Shown one piece after another: positions 44,906 to 54,330 of a stretch of DNA of 64,000 bases. Positions within the stretch are counted from its first letter, which is position 1. Every line of letters begins with the position of its first letter. A model generated the notes under the pieces. The model worked only from the letters and a program-made list of their open reading frames with translations, was not told where the DNA came from and searched no databases. The stretch comes from Rhodococcoides kroppenstedtii. GTDB taxonomy: Bacteria; Actinomycetota; Actinomycetes; Mycobacteriales; Mycobacteriaceae. Both the position numbers and the translations under genes were made by a program. Location: assembly GCF_900111805.1 (NCBI RefSeq), contig NZ_FOJN01000001.1:391907-455906 (forward strand). Reading direction: 5' to 3'.

Positions 44906-45342
44906 CCCTCGAGAAGCTGTTCCTCGTCGCTGTCATCGCCGGCGTCGTCCTCGGGCCGGCCCGCCTACCGGGCTACGCCCGGCACCTCGCCCGAGGTGTC
45001 CGCAGCCTGAGACAGTTCGTCGACGCCACCCGCGCCGCGGCGGAGCAGGACCTCGGCATGCCCCTGCGGCGCTCGGAGTGGGAGTCGGTGAATCTGCGCC
45101 AGTACGACCCGCGCAGAATCGTGCGCGACGCCCTCGAGGAACCGTCGCCGGTCGAGACCACCGAGGGGGCAGCTTCGGCGCGGCCCGGGCAGAAGTATGT
45201 CGTCACCGGAACGTCGTCGCACCCGGTACGTGTCCCCATCGACGCCCTCGACGCGGACGACCCCCGACGCATCGCAGCACGACCCAACGCGAGCACCTCG
45301 ACTGCCGAGTCCCCACCCCCGGTGGCGGCGGATCGCCGCTGA
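44893..45342 (+). CDS. tatB: Twin-arginine translocase subunit TatB (paralogue)
   Basis: This 149-residue protein has an N-terminal transmembrane helix, the TatB-type hinge LGPARLPGYARHL and a longer amphipathic and polar region than TatA. This supports TatB rather than a second TatA. ATG 44893 lies inside tatC (13-bp overlap) with AGGAGA upstream. The gene order A-C-B directly after a Tat substrate differs from the usual separate tatB and tatAC loci in this order. Confidence 0.85.
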   Translation: MFGLTLEKLFLVAVIAGVVLGPARLPGYARHLARGVRSLRQFVDATRAAAEQDLGMPLRRSEWESVNLRQYDPRRIVRDALEEPSPVETTEGAASARPGQKYVVTGTSSHPVRVPIDALDADDPRRIAARPNASTSTAESPPPVAADRR

Positions 45343-45373
45343 CCCCGTCCTCACCGGCGGTGTGCACCTCGCG

Positions 45374-46645
45374 TCAGGGGGCCTCGAGAGTCGATGCAGC
45401 TCGTCCTGCCGAGTCCCTCGGAACCAGCCGAGTGAGCTGCGTGACGTGCTCGGGGGTCAGGTCGGCGAGCGAGTTCACCTGCAACAGCTGCATGGTGCGC
45501 ACGATCTGCTCGCGCAGGATGTCGATCATGCGGTCGACGCCCGCGCGGCCGCCTGCCATCAGGCCGTACAGGTAGGCCCGACCGACCAGCGTGAACGACG
45601 CCCCCATCGCGATCGAGGCGACGATGTCGGCGCCGTGCATGATGCCCGTGTCGACGGCGACCTCGAAGTCCGGCCCGACCTCCCGCACCACCGACGGCAG
45701 GAGATGGAAGGGCACGGGCGCTCGATCGAGCTGGCGCCCACCGTGGTTCGACAGAATGATGCCGTCGACCCCGCGCTCGGCGAGCTCGACCGAATCCGCC
45801 ACGGACTGAACGCCCTTCACGACGATCTTGCCGGGCCAGATGCTGCGGATCACGTCGAGATCGGCGAAGGAGATGCTCGGGTCCATGGCCGAGTTCACGA
45901 GCTCGCCCACCGTTCCCCCGGTCGAGGACAGGGACGCGAACTCCAGCTTGGCGGTGGTGAGGAAATCCCACCACCACCACGGCCGCGGGATCGCGTCGGC
46001 GATGATCGACGCCGTCAGTTGCGGAGGGATGGAGAACCCGTTGCGCTTGTCGCGCAGCCGCGCTCCGGCGACGGGGGTGTCGACGGTGAACAGCAGCGTG
46101 TCGAAACCGGCGCGGGCGGCTCGCTCGACGAGCCCGAAAGAGATATCGCGTTCCCTCATCACGTAGAGCTGGAACCAGTTCCGGCCCATCGGGTTGGCTG
46201 CGCGCACGTCCTCGATCGAGGTGGTTCCGAGAGTGGACAGGCAGAAGGGGATGCCGGCGGCGCCCGCGGCACCGGCACCCGCGACTTCGCCCTCGGTCTG
46301 CATGAGGCGGGTGAACCCGGTCGGTGCGATACCGAACGGGAGGGACGACGGACCGCCGAAGACGGTGGTCGAGGTGTCGACTCGGGAGACGTCACGCAGG
46401 ATCGACGGGTGGAACTCGATGTCGCGGAATGCTTGTCGTGCTCGGAACAACGAGATCTCAGCGTCGGCGGCGCCGTCGGTGTAGTCGAAGGCGGCCCGCG
46501 GAGTACGCCACTTGGCAATCTTGCGGAGGTCCTCGATGGTGAGAGCAGCATTCAGCCGACGGCGGCGCGGGTGCAGATCCGGCTTCTTGAAGGACAGCAG
46601 CTCGCGCAGTTCGGCGGGGTTGGGCAGTTGGCGTTCGACGGGCAT
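45374..46645 (-). CDS. lldD: FMN-dependent L-lactate dehydrogenase / alpha-hydroxy-acid oxidase
   Basis: This 423-residue TIM-barrel flavoprotein of the lactate dehydrogenase/glycolate oxidase family has an N-terminal [20 protein letters not shown] for FMN and substrate binding, and the catalytic His/Arg in SNHGGRQLD (about 293-301). It oxidises L-lactate to pyruvate, passing electrons to quinone when membrane-linked. The length and a long WWWWDF insertion loop agree with M. tuberculosis LldD2-like enzymes. The start ATG 46645 has GAGGGAAG upstream. Confidence 0.9.
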   Translation of the reverse strand: MPVERQLPNPAELRELLSFKKPDLHPRRRRLNAALTIEDLRKIAKWRTPRAAFDYTDGAADAEISLFRARQAFRDIEFHPSILRDVSRVDTSTTVFGGPSSLPFGIAPTGFTRLMQTEGEVAGAGAAGAAGIPFCLSTLGTTSIEDVRAANPMGRNWFQLYVMRERDISFGLVERAARAGFDTLLFTVDTPVAGARLRDKRNGFSIPPQLTASIIADAIPRPWWWWDFLTTAKLEFASLSSTGGTVGELVNSAMDPSISFADLDVIRSIWPGKIVVKGVQSVADSVELAERGVDGIILSNHGGRQLDRAPVPFHLLPSVVREVGPDFEVAVDTGIMHGADIVASIAMGASFTLVGRAYLYGLMAGGRAGVDRMIDILREQIVRTMQLLQVNSLADLTPEHVTQLTRLVPRDSAGRAASTLEAP

Positions 46646-46995
46646 GGGCTCGATCTTCCCTCGTAGTGGAGCGGCGTGTCTGCGTACGAGTGGGGGTGTC
46701 GATGGAATCGTTGCCCCTGCGTTGCGAACAGGTCATTGATCGTCGGAGCTGACGCCCCCTGACAAGTGAACGTGTCGGAAGCCTGGATCGAGTCGGAGCC
46801 GCACCGCACGTGCTCGACGACGTCAGGTGTGGGCACGCTCGTCGACACCTCGTATGGCACGCAGTGGGGCCACCGAACGCGTGATTGGAACGAAGACCGG
46901 CGCCTAGAATCGGGTCGACAACGAGGTCAATGATCCGGCCGGTACCCACAACGGTCGAACCGATATCACCGCGAAGGCCAGGAGGCGCAGATTCG
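46646..46995. other. Intergenic region before the accessory segment
   Basis: No convincing gene is present in 350 bp. TAGAAT (46905-46910), about 85 nt before the next plus-strand gene, is a candidate -10. TTGGAA (46885-46890) lies upstream of it at a short spacing of 14. This interval marks the change from conserved genes to the accessory region. Confidence 0.4.
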
Positions 46996-47337
46996 ATGGC
47001 TGGTCTCGTGATCGCTGGAGTTCTCCTCGCACTCGGGGTGACGCTAACCGTGCGCTCGAATGTCGAGATTTCACGGTCGAATCGGGGCTTCCGGCTGCCG
47101 GTCCTGTTCGGCCGATTCGCCGTGCGTCCGTCGCGGGCCGTCTTACGACGCCGGCTGCTGGGGACTGTCGCGATTCTTGCTGGGGCCTGGCAGATCTTGG
47201 ACGTCATATGGAACGTACGACCAGGTTGGGCCATCGCAGCTTTTGCAGCTTTCGCGATTGGCGGCTGCTTGCTACCCCCTCTTGTCGTGACCCTGCGCCA
47301 CAACCGACACCACCCGGCGGCCGAGAGTCGGCTGTAG
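46996..47337 (+). CDS. Small three-TM membrane protein
   Basis: The 113-residue product has hydrophobic helices at about 2-18, 56-73 and 80-98, with a basic loop between the first two. AGGAGG lies about 10 nt before ATG 46996. No family is recognised. It is the first gene of the accessory region. Confidence 0.6.
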   Translation: MAGLVIAGVLLALGVTLTVRSNVEISRSNRGFRLPVLFGRFAVRPSRAVLRRRLLGTVAILAGAWQILDVIWNVRPGWAIAAFAAFAIGGCLLPPLVVTLRHNRHHPAAESRL

Positions 47338-47492
47338 CATTCGAACAGTCGCAATAGCATCACCGTCATCGTGCGCGAGGGCCACGGACAGCACTACTCC
47401 GCGCCTGCCCGAACCGTCACGTACCCGTTCAACGTTTGTTGCAGCATCCGCTATTCATCTCGAGTTCCAGTCGCCTGCCGAGAACGTACCGA

Positions 47493-47498
47493 TAGCCT
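47493..47498 (+). promoter_or_regulatory. -10 element TAGCCT
   Basis: It ends 6 nt before GTG 47505. Confidence 0.5.
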
Positions 47499-47504
47499 GT
47501 TCTC

Positions 47505-47822
47505 GTGCCGTCGACCATCCTCGCCGAGTCCGGCCTGAGTGAATGCCACCTCAGCCCGGACTGCGTCGAGTCTTTCAATCAGCTCTTCGTAGATGTCGCC
47601 GTCGGTGTCGTCGTCATCTCGGCGTGGTTCATCGTGGGAGCGTTCGTCTCGATCGCGGCACAGGGTCGGCTGACGGGGTCGACCAAAGCGTTCGCTATCG
47701 CGTCCGCGTGGGTCCTGCCCGTCGTCGGATCGGCGGTGTACGTCATGCTCCGGAGGCGTCGGAGCACCCGGCATCCCCCCGCTGCCGCATCCGATGGGCG
47801 AAGTGCGGACCGGCCTCGGTAA
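47505..47822 (+). CDS. Small PLDc_N-like membrane protein
   Basis: This 105-residue protein has two transmembrane helices. The second (FAIASAWVLPVVGSAVYVML followed by RRRR) resembles the PLDc_N domain also seen at 35886-36245. GTG 47505 appears leaderless. The 3' end overlaps the converging DUF2716 gene by 80 bp, so one of the two ends may be misread or the overlap may be real. Confidence 0.65.
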   Translation: MPSTILAESGLSECHLSPDCVESFNQLFVDVAVGVVVISAWFIVGAFVSIAAQGRLTGSTKAFAIASAWVLPVVGSAVYVMLRRRRSTRHPPAAASDGRSADRPR

Positions 47823-48435
47823 ACCCTTCGAAGAACCTGCGTGCTGGACGCCGCACGGGCGGCGGGTCGTCCACGAGCAGGGGATTGTCTTGCTGGGTGC
47901 GCCCGTCGACCCGAAGGACCGGCAGCCACGTCGATAGCGTGACGGCCAGTGTGCCCACCAGTCTCGGGCCGAACACACACAGCGACTGCTCCCACGGGTG
48001 GCCGAACGTCCCCTCGCTGAAGTCGGGCAGCACGAAGGTGTAGTAATCGCCGTCCGGGTAGACCGGCACCCCCCACACGGCGTCAGGGGCTGACGCATGC
48101 TCGGACAGGTCGAGGCGGTAACCAGGATGCTGCCAATCCAGCACCACGACTTCGGAAGGATCCGCGATGCCGAGCAAGCAGCGGACAGTCTCCGCGTTGA
48201 TCGCCTCCATGCGAGCAGCCCATATCGCGGGCACCGCGGTCGCGTCGAACCGCAGGTCGAACGTGACCGACGGCGCCGGCTCGGTGATCGCCGGCCAGGC
48301 GTCGGCGTGCAGACCCGGCCGGAGGGCGCCGAACGCGGCCCGGAACCGTGACCACGCCTCGTCGACCTGCTCCCTGTCGAGGTACGTCCACCCGGGCGGT
48401 AGAAGATCACCGTGGTCGACGGTGCAGGGCGTCAT
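47743..48435 (-). CDS. DUF2716-like protein
   Basis: This 230-residue soluble protein has a pattern I associate with DUF2716: an N-terminal WSRFRAAFGALRPGLHADAWPAI, then PSVTFDLRF, VLDWQHPGYRLD, VPVYPDGDYYTFVLPDFSEG and FGHPWEQSLCVFG. No function is established for this family. It is found in actinobacteria with other lineage-specific genes, as here. Confidence 0.65.
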   Translation of the reverse strand: MTPCTVDHGDLLPPGWTYLDREQVDEAWSRFRAAFGALRPGLHADAWPAITEPAPSVTFDLRFDATAVPAIWAARMEAINAETVRCLLGIADPSEVVVLDWQHPGYRLDLSEHASAPDAVWGVPVYPDGDYYTFVLPDFSEGTFGHPWEQSLCVFGPRLVGTLAVTLSTWLPVLRVDGRTQQDNPLLVDDPPPVRRPARRFFEGFTEAGPHFAHRMRQRGDAGCSDASGA

Positions 48436-48474
48436 GGGCTCGATCGTGCCGCACCGGCCTGTTGTCGGGCCCCG

Positions 48475-49746
48475 TCACCGTTCGACCGCGCGCGCCGCGC
48501 GGCGACCGATCACGAACGAGACCAACGCTGCGGTCACGCACGTCAGCGCAGCGAGGGTGATCGCACCCGAGCTCGCCGCGATGACGGTGCCGGCCTCGGG
48601 AAGCTCGATCGGTTCACCCGTGACCCACATCAGCACACCGCTCGGCCGCCTCCCCAATGCCGAGAAGCCCAGGACAGCAATCATCACCGGCAGCAGGATC
48701 CCCAGGGTCATGACAGAACGGTCCGTTACCGGCGTCGACAGGAAGGAGTAGGCGGCGGCTGCGGGGAGAACTGCGGCGTAGGCGATCGTGGAAACAGGGT
48801 TGTCCCAGAGCAGTCCGGAAACGCACACTGCCGCCAAGATGCAGCACCCCGCCACCGTCGACGGAAGTCGGCGGGCCATGACGAAACCCGCGGCGATTCC
48901 CACCAGCGCGAGCGGCCCCAACCACCACCCACTCCAAATCACGTCGTTGACCGCCGTGGCGGCGACTGCCAGGCCTGCGCAGAGGAATCGGCCGTCCGCA
49001 CCGGACCGCAGCGCGACAACTGCCACGACGACCACAGTCACAGCGACGGCAGCCACCCATTGCCCTGGGGACGAGGCGCTGTCACCGAACGACACGTAGA
49101 CACCCCAGATGACCACCGCTGCAATCGGTGCTGCGGCCGACCGCGATAGTGGCGGCCGTGCAGGCAACGGCGGCAACCACTTCGACGTCGCTAGGATGAC
49201 CACACCGACCAGAACGAGCACCGCGATCGGAACCAGCGTGGTCGCGGAATTGCCTCCGAGGCTGATCGACCAGTCCCGCGGTGAACCCAGGCGCGCATCG
49301 ACTTCTCGCCGTGCGAGGTCAGCGGACGCCGCACCGAGAACCAGAGCGGTCAGACAGGATCGTTCCGATCCAGCAGCGGACACCGCGAAACTCAGGAGCA
49401 GACCGGCCGCCACCCCCGTTGTCGTCGGTGCCAGACCCGTGGGCACCGAGACCACCGACGGCGCCGCAAGCACCGCGAGTCCGACAACAGCGACGACAAC
49501 CGGGGCAGCCCGGTTACCCCCGCTGAACCGGATTGCTACCACGGCCACCACGAGGGCAACGCCCGCAGCCCACGACGGATTCAAGAACAGGTCGGACCAA
49601 TTGTTGCCGAACGCATACTCGGAGCGAGTGGCGGTCTCGGCCTGGTACAGGTCGATCGGCCAGGCATTGCTCAGAGCCCATACGGCCACCAGTGCAGTCC
49701 CGGCAATTGCACTCGAGCGGAGGAGGATTGGGAACGAGAACGACAC
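48475..49746 (-). CDS. Polytopic membrane protein, unknown
   Basis: This 423-residue protein has about 12 hydrophobic segments throughout. The N-terminal part contains a short polar stretch (YQAETATRSEYAFGNNWSDL). No transporter motif is recognised. GTG 49746 has TAGGGT 6 nt upstream and appears leaderless. Confidence 0.65.
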   Translation of the reverse strand: MSFSFPILLRSSAIAGTALVAVWALSNAWPIDLYQAETATRSEYAFGNNWSDLFLNPSWAAGVALVVAVVAIRFSGGNRAAPVVVAVVGLAVLAAPSVVSVPTGLAPTTTGVAAGLLLSFAVSAAGSERSCLTALVLGAASADLARREVDARLGSPRDWSISLGGNSATTLVPIAVLVLVGVVILATSKWLPPLPARPPLSRSAAAPIAAVVIWGVYVSFGDSASSPGQWVAAVAVTVVVVAVVALRSGADGRFLCAGLAVAATAVNDVIWSGWWLGPLALVGIAAGFVMARRLPSTVAGCCILAAVCVSGLLWDNPVSTIAYAAVLPAAAAYSFLSTPVTDRSVMTLGILLPVMIAVLGFSALGRRPSGVLMWVTGEPIELPEAGTVIAASSGAITLAALTCVTAALVSFVIGRRAARAVER

Positions 49747-49752
49747 GTGGTC

Positions 49753-49758
49753 ACCCTA
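49753..49758 (-). promoter_or_regulatory. -10 element TAGGGT
   Basis: On the minus strand it ends 6 nt before GTG 49746. Confidence 0.5.
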
Positions 49759-49936
49759 CGGCCCCGTGTCTCGTCAGCGCGCCGTCATCCACAGAAGGCC
49801 GTTCGTGCGCGGATCGACGGTGATGTAGAAGCCCGCTGCGCAATGGGACGGCCAGCAGAGGCTCACCCGCCCGTGGGTTCCGAGCCAGAGCAGCGGACCG
49901 CACTGTCGTTCACGTGCGCACACCCCGGCTCGCGCT

Positions 49937-49942
49937 TACGCT
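49937..49942 (+). promoter_or_regulatory. -10 element TACGCT
   Basis: It ends 7 nt before ATG 49950. Confidence 0.45.
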
Positions 49943-49949
49943 CATCACC

Positions 49950-50126
49950 ATGGGCAATCCGCGCACCGCCGCCATCGGTCTGTACCTACTGGCCGTGATC
50001 GTGCGCGTCCTGACGTGGTCGGGGACCTCAGCGGTTCAACGCAGCGCGGATGTCGTCCTGCTTCTCCTGGCCGGCGCCGTCGTCGCGGCGATTCTCTCCG
50101 TCGGGTACCGAAAGAGTGAATCGTGA
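49950..50126 (+). CDS. 58-residue two-TM protein
   Basis: Two hydrophobic helices (about 8-21 and 33-52) and a short charged tail. Its stop overlaps the GTG of the next gene (GTGA), so the two are coupled. Unknown function. Confidence 0.6.
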   Translation: MGNPRTAAIGLYLLAVIVRVLTWSGTSAVQRSADVVLLLLAGAVVAAILSVGYRKSES

Positions 50127-51124
50127 CCGAATGGGTGGAAGTCCTGCGTGCCCTCACCACACCGAACGACGCACCGCTGCACGGGACCATCCGAGAAGAC
50201 CCCAATTCCCAGCGTGACCCGGTCACGTTCAAGACCGCCGGGTATCGGCCTATGTTCGTCCGAGCTGTGGACGACTGCATCGTCTGGCTCCACGGTCCCG
50301 CAACGCGCGTGGAGTACGACGGTGCCCCCGTGTTCATCACCGACGGCACCACCGCCTGGGACTTCACCCCCGACCCGCAGCGCCCGTTGATGGGGCCGTC
50401 GGATCGGGTGCACTACTTCGGCAAGAATCAGTTCCTGATCAAGCGACGCTCGGCCGCGGAATGGGCCGGTGACGACTTCACCAGACCGACCGGGCCCATC
50501 ACCGAGGAGACGTTTCTCGACCGTCGCTGTTGGACAGTCGAACTCGCCCCGCCCGAACGCAAGCCGCACCCGATGCGCATCTGGGTCGACATCGAGACAG
50601 GCCGGATACTCGGCTACCGAATCGACGCGGTCGGCGTCGGCGCGCACTATGTCGACCTGACGGTCGGCCAACCGGTCGATTCCTCGATGTTCGCCTGGAA
50701 TGGTCCCACACAGACGCAACAAGAGCGTCAGGACGAACTCCGTCGCCGCAGCGACGACATGAAAAGGCATCAGGCGCAGTGGTTTGCGGACACCGTGACC
50801 GCCGAGCGGCTCATCGCGCGCGTCCCCGTCGACTTCACCCCCACCACCGTGCCGGTTGCGGACGAAGCAACAGGCGCATTCGAGGGGCACAACGAGCACA
50901 CCATGCTAGCCCGGAACCCACGGTCCCCCGACGGGAGCTGGGCACCCAGATGGGGCCCGCTGCACTACGTGTGGTCCACACCCGACTGGGACTGGGCGGC
51001 CGCGATGAACGAGGTCGACATCGACGACGACACCGTGCACGCGTTGCAGAACGCCCTCCACCCGGGCGTCCCCGTCGACCGCCAGCGACGCATCGATCCA
51101 CCCCGCCGCGGCCGAGTCGATTGA
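50123..51124 (+). CDS. LolA-like-domain hypothetical protein
   Basis: This 333-residue protein has a region (about 50-195) resembling actinobacterial outer-membrane-lipoprotein-sorting (LolA-like) folds: IVWLHGPATRVEYDGAP, AWDFTPDP, DDFTRPTGPITEETFLDR, CWTVELAPPERKPHPMRIWV. No signal peptide is visible, so an envelope role is doubtful. The C-terminal 100 residues (VPVDFTPTTVPVA to LQNALHPGVPV) recur as a truncated copy at 58874-59197. It is coupled to the small membrane gene upstream. Confidence 0.68.
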   Translation: MTEWVEVLRALTTPNDAPLHGTIREDPNSQRDPVTFKTAGYRPMFVRAVDDCIVWLHGPATRVEYDGAPVFITDGTTAWDFTPDPQRPLMGPSDRVHYFGKNQFLIKRRSAAEWAGDDFTRPTGPITEETFLDRRCWTVELAPPERKPHPMRIWVDIETGRILGYRIDAVGVGAHYVDLTVGQPVDSSMFAWNGPTQTQQERQDELRRRSDDMKRHQAQWFADTVTAERLIARVPVDFTPTTVPVADEATGAFEGHNEHTMLARNPRSPDGSWAPRWGPLHYVWSTPDWDWAAAMNEVDIDDDTVHALQNALHPGVPVDRQRRIDPPRRGRVD

Positions 51125-51140
51125 GCCTCCCGATAAGCCC

Positions 51141-51644
51141 CTACGAGCTACCGTTCGTCTCGTTTGGGCCGACGGACCTGCCCAACAGCGTTCCCAGAGG
51201 AACCTCGATCTCGCCGACGTGAATGCTGCGTCTCCTCGAGGTGTGCCACCCCTGCGCCGCGGCCAGGACCGCACCCAACAGCGCCACCGCCACCACAGAG
51301 AATCCGATGCGGCCCAACATGATCAGTGATCCGACGCCGAGTAGCACCAGTGCCGCCACGCTCCCCCAGCGCGCGGCCGGGCGCGGCCACAACGCCGGCA
51401 CCGCACACAGCAACGCAGCGCCCACGACGACCGCGGTCGCACCCCACCCGACGATGTCGAGGGTGGACATCATGCAGGTGGCGGTGGCGTCGATGATCTC
51501 GCACGAGCTCACCTGGTACTCGCGAATCGACCCGGCGACGACACCCACCGCGGCGACAATGGCCACGATCGAGGCCAGCACCAACCACGCCCACCGCGCC
51601 GGTGCCCCGGCAGTTGACCTTTCGCCGTGCATCGCCGCTGTCAT
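51141..51644 (-). CDS. Four-TM membrane protein
   Basis: This 167-residue protein has hydrophobic helices at about 18-38, 62-84, 94-108 and 112-130, with two cysteines in the first external loop (SSCEIIDATATCMMS). Function is unknown. TAGGCT lies 6 nt before ATG 51644, within the stop of the upstream remnant gene. Confidence 0.65.
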   Translation of the reverse strand: MTAAMHGERSTAGAPARWAWLVLASIVAIVAAVGVVAGSIREYQVSSCEIIDATATCMMSTLDIVGWGATAVVVGAALLCAVPALWPRPAARWGSVAALVLLGVGSLIMLGRIGFSVVAVALLGAVLAAAQGWHTSRRRSIHVGEIEVPLGTLLGRSVGPNETNGSS

Positions 51645-51650
51645 CGCCTC

Positions 51651-51656
51651 AGCCTA
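51651..51656 (-). promoter_or_regulatory. -10 element TAGGCT
   Basis: On the minus strand it ends 6 nt before ATG 51644. Confidence 0.45.
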
Positions 51657-52785
51657 AGCCGGTGGCTGGTCGTCCTCGACCCAGTCGAGCCGCTCCCCGT
51701 TTGACTCACTCACCCACAGGCGGACATCGTCGGCGACGATCCTCGCCGCGTCGGTGAACCAGTACGTCTCGTCCGGTGCCCACCCGGCGATGACGCTCGC
51801 ACAGTCGTCGTCGACCGGAATCTCCGTCGTCGCAGCGGACAGGTATCCCGCTGCGGTGAGGTGGACGCCGTCGTACACTTCGCCCACCCGCAACCAGTCC
51901 GGGATGACCCACCTGCCCGCCCGACCGGTGGTGCGGTACCACTCGTGTCGCTTCTGCGCCGTCACCTCGAGCGAAAATCGCCGGCACAACTGCGCCCACG
52001 CCTGTGGCCTGTGGCCCGTCGACCTCGAACACCCGAGCACCCTCCGCGACGGTGACGCGCCGCGACACCGCTCGCGGCGGGTCCGAGCTGTCCTCGACGA
52101 ACCACAACCCCGCAGGCGTCCCATCGGCCAACAGACGAGACGAACACAGCGTCGGCGGCGTCGACCACCACTCACCCCCAACGCTGGCGGTGGGATCCGT
52201 GGGCCGCTCCCGCAGGGCGCGCTCCTCCTCCACTGCGGTGCGAACGGACCACTCGGACAACACCTCCGCCGCCGGCCGCCCCACCGCGGAATCGTCGAGA
52301 AGGTCCGCGTCACCGAAGCTCCATCCCACCGCCCACTGCTCGTTCAGCGCCGCATCCGCCGACCACCACTCGGTCCACGGGGACTGCGCGACGTGCTCGG
52401 CGACCCGCCGCAGCGCTCCCCGCACGGCATCGGTCGCGGCGAGAACGTCCGCGCCATCCGGTTCCTGCCAGTACCGCGCTAAGTCCATCGAGAACTCCAT
52501 CGCTTGCCGCACCGCGGTCGCGGTCATCTCCGGCAACACCACGCGGGTGAGTCGGTCCGCTACTTATTCGGCGGTCACTACCGTCCGCCGCACCTCCTCC
52601 GCACCGGGACCGAACATGACCACCCCGGAGCCCCGATCGACGTCGAGGCGATACGCCGCCAGGAACACCGCCCTGTGAAACGAGTTGTCCGACTGCACCT
52701 CCGACAACCGTTCCGCCGCATCTGCATATTCGAGCAGCAACCGTCGAGCACGCGGACCCGCCAACAACGTCTCGACCACACTCAT
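51654..52785 (-). pseudogene. Broken conserved actinobacterial protein (one nonsense codon, one 7-bp duplication)
   Basis: Three open segments join into one protein of about 374 residues. The first runs from ATG 52785 to a TAA at 52564-52566 (after VRRTVVTAE). It continues in the same frame (VADRLTRVVLPEM, then DLARYWQEPDGADVLAA and EWWSTPPTL) to VFEVDGPQA. At that point a second copy of a 7-bp unit shifts the frame, after which WAQLCRRFSLEVTAQKRHEW to the terminal DWVEDDQPPA follows. Removing 7 bp makes the whole length divisible by three. It resembles an uncharacterised actinobacterial family with a YWQEPDG motif; function unknown. Confidence 0.8.
52001..52014. repeat. 7-bp tandem duplication CCTGTGG x2
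   Basis: CCTGTGGCCTGTGG causes the frameshift inside the remnant gene. Deleting one copy restores an uninterrupted frame. Confidence 0.85.
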
Positions 52786-52833
52786 CGCTTCACCATCCCA
52801 GACAGACGACGACGGCCCCCACCGATTGCCGTG

Positions 52834-54330
52834 TCACACGAGTCGCGCAGCGATACCCGCCACGTCGATCACCTCGGGGTCGGCCATCACGGGGCTGTCC
52901 GTGCGGAACCGGCGCACCGCACCGTCGATGACGAACACCTCTCCGTCGGCGCCGGCAGCGACCCGTGCCGTGTGTGTAGAGACCGGCACACTCGTCACCG
53001 GCTCGAGGCTGGCCGAATCGTGCACGGTCAGCACCCAGGACGCCCGCGTCCGATCCACCACGACAGGTCCTGGCAACGGCCACCACCCGGCCGACGTGCC
53101 GTTCGGGGTGGGCGTCACGGTCCAGGACAACTCGTCCGTTCGACCTCCTCCGACGGGGTGTCTCGCGAAGATGCGTTCTCTGCGAACGCTCAGGTCGGAC
53201 TCCACCACCCCGACGTCTGCACCGTGCACCAAGCGCAGCGCATCGCCCATCAGAAAGGGCTTCCGGTGCCGGTTTCGCACCAGCGGGATCGCCGATCCGA
53301 CCGTGCATTCGCCCGAAGACGACACCCGCACCAGATGCAGCTCCGACCTCCCCCGTGGAAGCACCGCCGCGTAGACGTAATCATCCACCACCACGATCGA
53401 ACTGACATGACCGGCGACGGCGGCAAGGTCGACCGGTTCGCGACTGGGCGAATACTGCCGCCACACCGCCGTGCCCGTGCTCGCGACCAGACTCTCACCG
53501 GCCGCGGCACCGGCGACCACTGGCTGATCGTCCACCCGCACCGGATCCGCACCCTCGGTCACCCAGAACGTGCCGTCCTGGCCGGTGACCCAGCATCCCG
53601 ACGGGGTCGCGTACACCCTCCGCGGTGTTCCGATCGCCCCCGGCAGTACCACGCGAGTGGCGCGGTCGTCGGCGTCGATGCGCAGCACCACCGGCAACGC
53701 GGAATCCACCACCCACAACACACCACCCGCGACACTCACGTCACCGGGCACCAGCTCCGGCCGAACCGGCAGCGCCGGAACGTTGTCCAGGTCCAGATCG
53801 ACCACGACACTGGTCTCCATATCGGCGCTGTCTCCGTCGTGCTCGGTGTCCCCCAAGCCGAAGAACCGCGGAGCCGTGTCCACCTCACGCAGCCGGTAGT
53901 GACCGGGGACGGAATACCAACCCCCGGCGCCCCGGCGCTCGTACCGTTCGGACGCCATCCGCACTCGCGTCACCCGGCCGCGGAACCGACCTCGCATGTC
54001 GGGCCCGAACGACCCCCAGAACACCCCGGTCAGGTCGACCTGCCCGGTCCGCGGAACGGCACCCCGCCACGACGCCGTCCACCCGTCCCCACGCAGCAAC
54101 CCCGACCACTCCCACCGGCGCGAAGTCTCCTCGCCGGTGTACTGCCAAACCGGGGGCCGGTCCGATGCCACCAACTCCGCCCGCACCCGCACCGCATGCG
54201 GTGCATCGGCACCGGCTTCGATGAACTGCAATGGCCCGGCCAACACTTCGCCGCGGCGCGGCACCGCGATCTCACCGTCGCCAATCACCCACGAGTCGAT
54301 CCGAACAACCAAAGTACGAGGACCGGTCAC
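52834..54330 (-). CDS. Beta-propeller-like hypothetical protein, paralogue B
   Basis: This 498-residue beta-rich protein has an N-terminal domain (SWVIGDGEIAVPRRGE, then TASWRGAVPRTGQVDLTGVF) followed by repeated short blades (LWVVDS-LRIDA; CWVTGQDGTFWVTEGAD; VVVDDYVYAAVL). There is no signal peptide. GTG 54330 overlaps the stop of the upstream paralogue (GTGA). N-terminal similarity to that protein indicates a tandem duplication. Function unknown. Confidence 0.68.
   Translation of the reverse strand: MTGPRTLVVRIDSWVIGDGEIAVPRRGEVLAGPLQFIEAGADAPHAVRVRAELVASDRPPVWQYTGEETSRRWEWSGLLRGDGWTASWRGAVPRTGQVDLTGVFWGSFGPDMRGRFRGRVTRVRMASERYERRGAGGWYSVPGHYRLREVDTAPRFFGLGDTEHDGDSADMETSVVVDLDLDNVPALPVRPELVPGDVSVAGGVLWVVDSALPVVLRIDADDRATRVVLPGAIGTPRRVYATPSGCWVTGQDGTFWVTEGADPVRVDDQPVVAGAAAGESLVASTGTAVWRQYSPSREPVDLAAVAGHVSSIVVVDDYVYAAVLPRGRSELHLVRVSSSGECTVGSAIPLVRNRHRKPFLMGDALRLVHGADVGVVESDLSVRRERIFARHPVGGGRTDELSWTVTPTPNGTSAGWWPLPGPVVVDRTRASWVLTVHDSASLEPVTSVPVSTHTARVAAGADGEVFVIDGAVRRFRTDSPVMADPEVIDVAGIAARLV

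Noticed and set aside
42858..45342. Tat genes as the ordinary housekeeping tat locus
   Set aside because: Order A-C-B, overlap with a cargo gene and a divergent TatC N-terminal motif argue against it, although the rest of the genome cannot be seen.
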